DNA of 41,290 nucleotides from Comamonadaceae bacterium (GTDB taxonomy: Bacteria; Pseudomonadota; Gammaproteobacteria; Burkholderiales; Burkholderiaceae_C). Position 1 is the first letter of the stretch, and each line of letters begins with the position of its first letter. The stretch is from NCBI GenBank assembly GCA_013297985.1, contig JAAFIY010000023.1:1-41290 (forward strand), given 5' to 3'. Made by a program: the position numbers and the translations under genes. Under the pieces are notes generated by a model. That model did not search any database, had not been told where the DNA came from, and saw only the letters and a list, made by a program, of their open reading frames with translations. Shown in pieces: positions 40,550-41,290 of this stretch.

Positions 40550-41290
40550 ATGACACCCCAGCCCCCCGACGGCCTGGACGCCCTGCAGGGCTTCATCAAG
40601 ACCATGACCGATGCGTGGACCACGGTGCTGGCCGCTGGCCAGGCCAACCTCAACGCGCAGGCCACCGACCAAGCCGCCAACCCATTTGCTGCCGCCAGTG
40701 CCTGGATGGGCAGCAACCCGATGGGCGCCGGCAACCCCTTTGGTGCTGCCAACCCCTTCGCCAGCGCCTTCGCAGCCAACCCGTTTGCCACCGGAGCGAC
40801 CACGCCCGGCGCCTTTGGCTGGCCCGGCTTTGGCGCCGGTATGCCGCAGATGCCGCAGATGCCCCAAATGCCATCCATGCCCGACTGGGCCCGCATGGCC
40901 ACCCAGGGCCTGGGTTCCGGTGCGGCGGTAGATGCGCAAGCCTTCATGAAGCCCATCTTGGACGTGATGCAGGGCCTGGGCAGCGCGGGCGGCGCCTTCG
41001 CTGGCCCGTTCAGCGGCCCGTTCAGCGGCGCCTCTGCAGGTCTGGGTGGCTCAGCGGACTGGGCCGCGCCTTTTAAGCAGGCCATGGGTGCTGCCATGCC
41101 CGGCATGCAAAACCCGCCCGCCTGGGGCGATCTGCAGCAGTTGCAGTTTGACCCGCAGGCAGCGCAGCGCATCCAAGCCGATTTCATGCGCGATGCCGCC
41201 GAGATTTGGAACCAAGGCCTGCAGGCCAAACCCGTGGTGGGCGACCGCCGCTTTGCCAGCGATGCCTGGGCCAAAAACCCAGTGGCCGGT
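40550..41290 (+). CDS. phaC: Class I poly(3-hydroxyalkanoate) synthase PhaC, 5' part
   Basis: An ATG at 40550, preceded by AGGAG (40536-40540), opens a frame of 247 codons that runs off the window. The end of the visible part, AQRIQADFMRDAAEIWNQGL then DRRFASDAWAKNPVA (D232 onward), matches the conserved start of the class I PhaC N-terminal domain. That enzyme polymerises hydroxyacyl-CoA into PHA granules. The catalytic lipase-like box lies beyond the window. In Cupriavidus necator PhaC this DRRF motif lies near residue 100, so the protein carries about 130 extra residues. The extra segment is low complexity: NPF repeats (about 44-82), MPQMPQMPQMPSMP (98-111) and PFSGPFSG. PhaR-like sites lie upstream. 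Confidence 0.88.
   Translation, partial: MTPQPPDGLDALQGFIKTMTDAWTTVLAAGQANLNAQATDQAANPFAAASAWMGSNPMGAGNPFGAANPFASAFAANPFATGATTPGAFGWPGFGAGMPQMPQMPQMPSMPDWARMATQGLGSGAAVDAQAFMKPILDVMQGLGSAGGAFAGPFSGPFSGASAGLGGSADWAAPFKQAMGAAMPGMQNPPAWGDLQQLQFDPQAAQRIQADFMRDAAEIWNQGLQAKPVVGDRRFASDAWAKNPVAG

Noticed and set aside
1-41290. CRISPR arrays, insertion sequences, phage genes or integrases
   Set aside because: No regularly spaced direct repeats, transposase-like frames or integrase motifs were seen; the short interspersed repeats are scattered single copies and not an array.

Overview
The window is GC-rich, densely coded bacterial chromosome. Gene content points to a betaproteobacterium of the order Burkholderiales, most likely family Comamonadaceae: class I PHA synthase with PhaR-like sites, a tolB-pal-cpoB cluster, a gentisate pathway, a Bug-type (TctC) binding protein, and a short interspersed repeat built around TAGCTGCTTGCGC that I associate with that family. 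The assignment rests on recognition, not a search. No prophage, insertion sequence, CRISPR array or rRNA is visible; one tRNA gene (Lys, UUU) is present.

Layout. 1-5830: envelope genes. A truncated family-2 glycosyltransferase (minus strand) diverges from an O-antigen ligase-like membrane protein, then a WaaE-like glycosyltransferase that overlaps tolB, then pal and cpoB, closed by a strong terminator. 5951-8104: a YeeE/YedE sulfur transporter coupled to tcdA, then tRNA-Lys and a terminator. 8139-18283 (minus): a small secreted SnoaL-like protein and the complete recC-recB-recD operon. 18489-21459: gshA and a saccharopine-dehydrogenase-like oxidoreductase. 21516-26381: a LysR regulator diverging from a Bug protein and an M20 amidohydrolase (hippurate-hydrolase type), followed by a tandem glycine riboswitch and a DadA-like dehydrogenase. 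26389-32618 (minus): a NUDIX hydrolase, then an operon reading 3-hydroxybenzoate 6-hydroxylase, FAD oxidoreductase, gentisate 1,2-dioxygenase, fumarylpyruvate hydrolase, TRAP binding protein. 32795-36695 (plus): a second TRAP-type binding protein with a hybrid histidine kinase. 36667-41290: an ABM-domain protein, a glutamine-synthetase-like protein, a zeta-class GST (maleylpyruvate/maleylacetoacetate isomerase), pgeF, a small membrane protein, and the start of phaC.

How they may work together. The central part looks like an aromatic-acid catabolic region. 3-Hydroxybenzoate would be hydroxylated to gentisate, cleaved to maleylpyruvate, isomerised (possibly by the GST 6 kb away) and hydrolysed to fumarate and pyruvate. 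The neighbouring amidohydrolase, glycine riboswitch and D-amino-acid-dehydrogenase-like enzyme would make sense together if the substrate is an N-aroylglycine (hippurate or 3-hydroxyhippurate): one half feeds the gentisate operon, and the other half, glycine, would switch on its own oxidation. This link is inference.

The other main observation is the interspersed repeat. At least eight copies or partial copies occur. Two lie inside reading frames (recB and pgeF) without breaking them, and three supply or abut stop codons (gshA, recC, the glutamine-synthetase-like gene).
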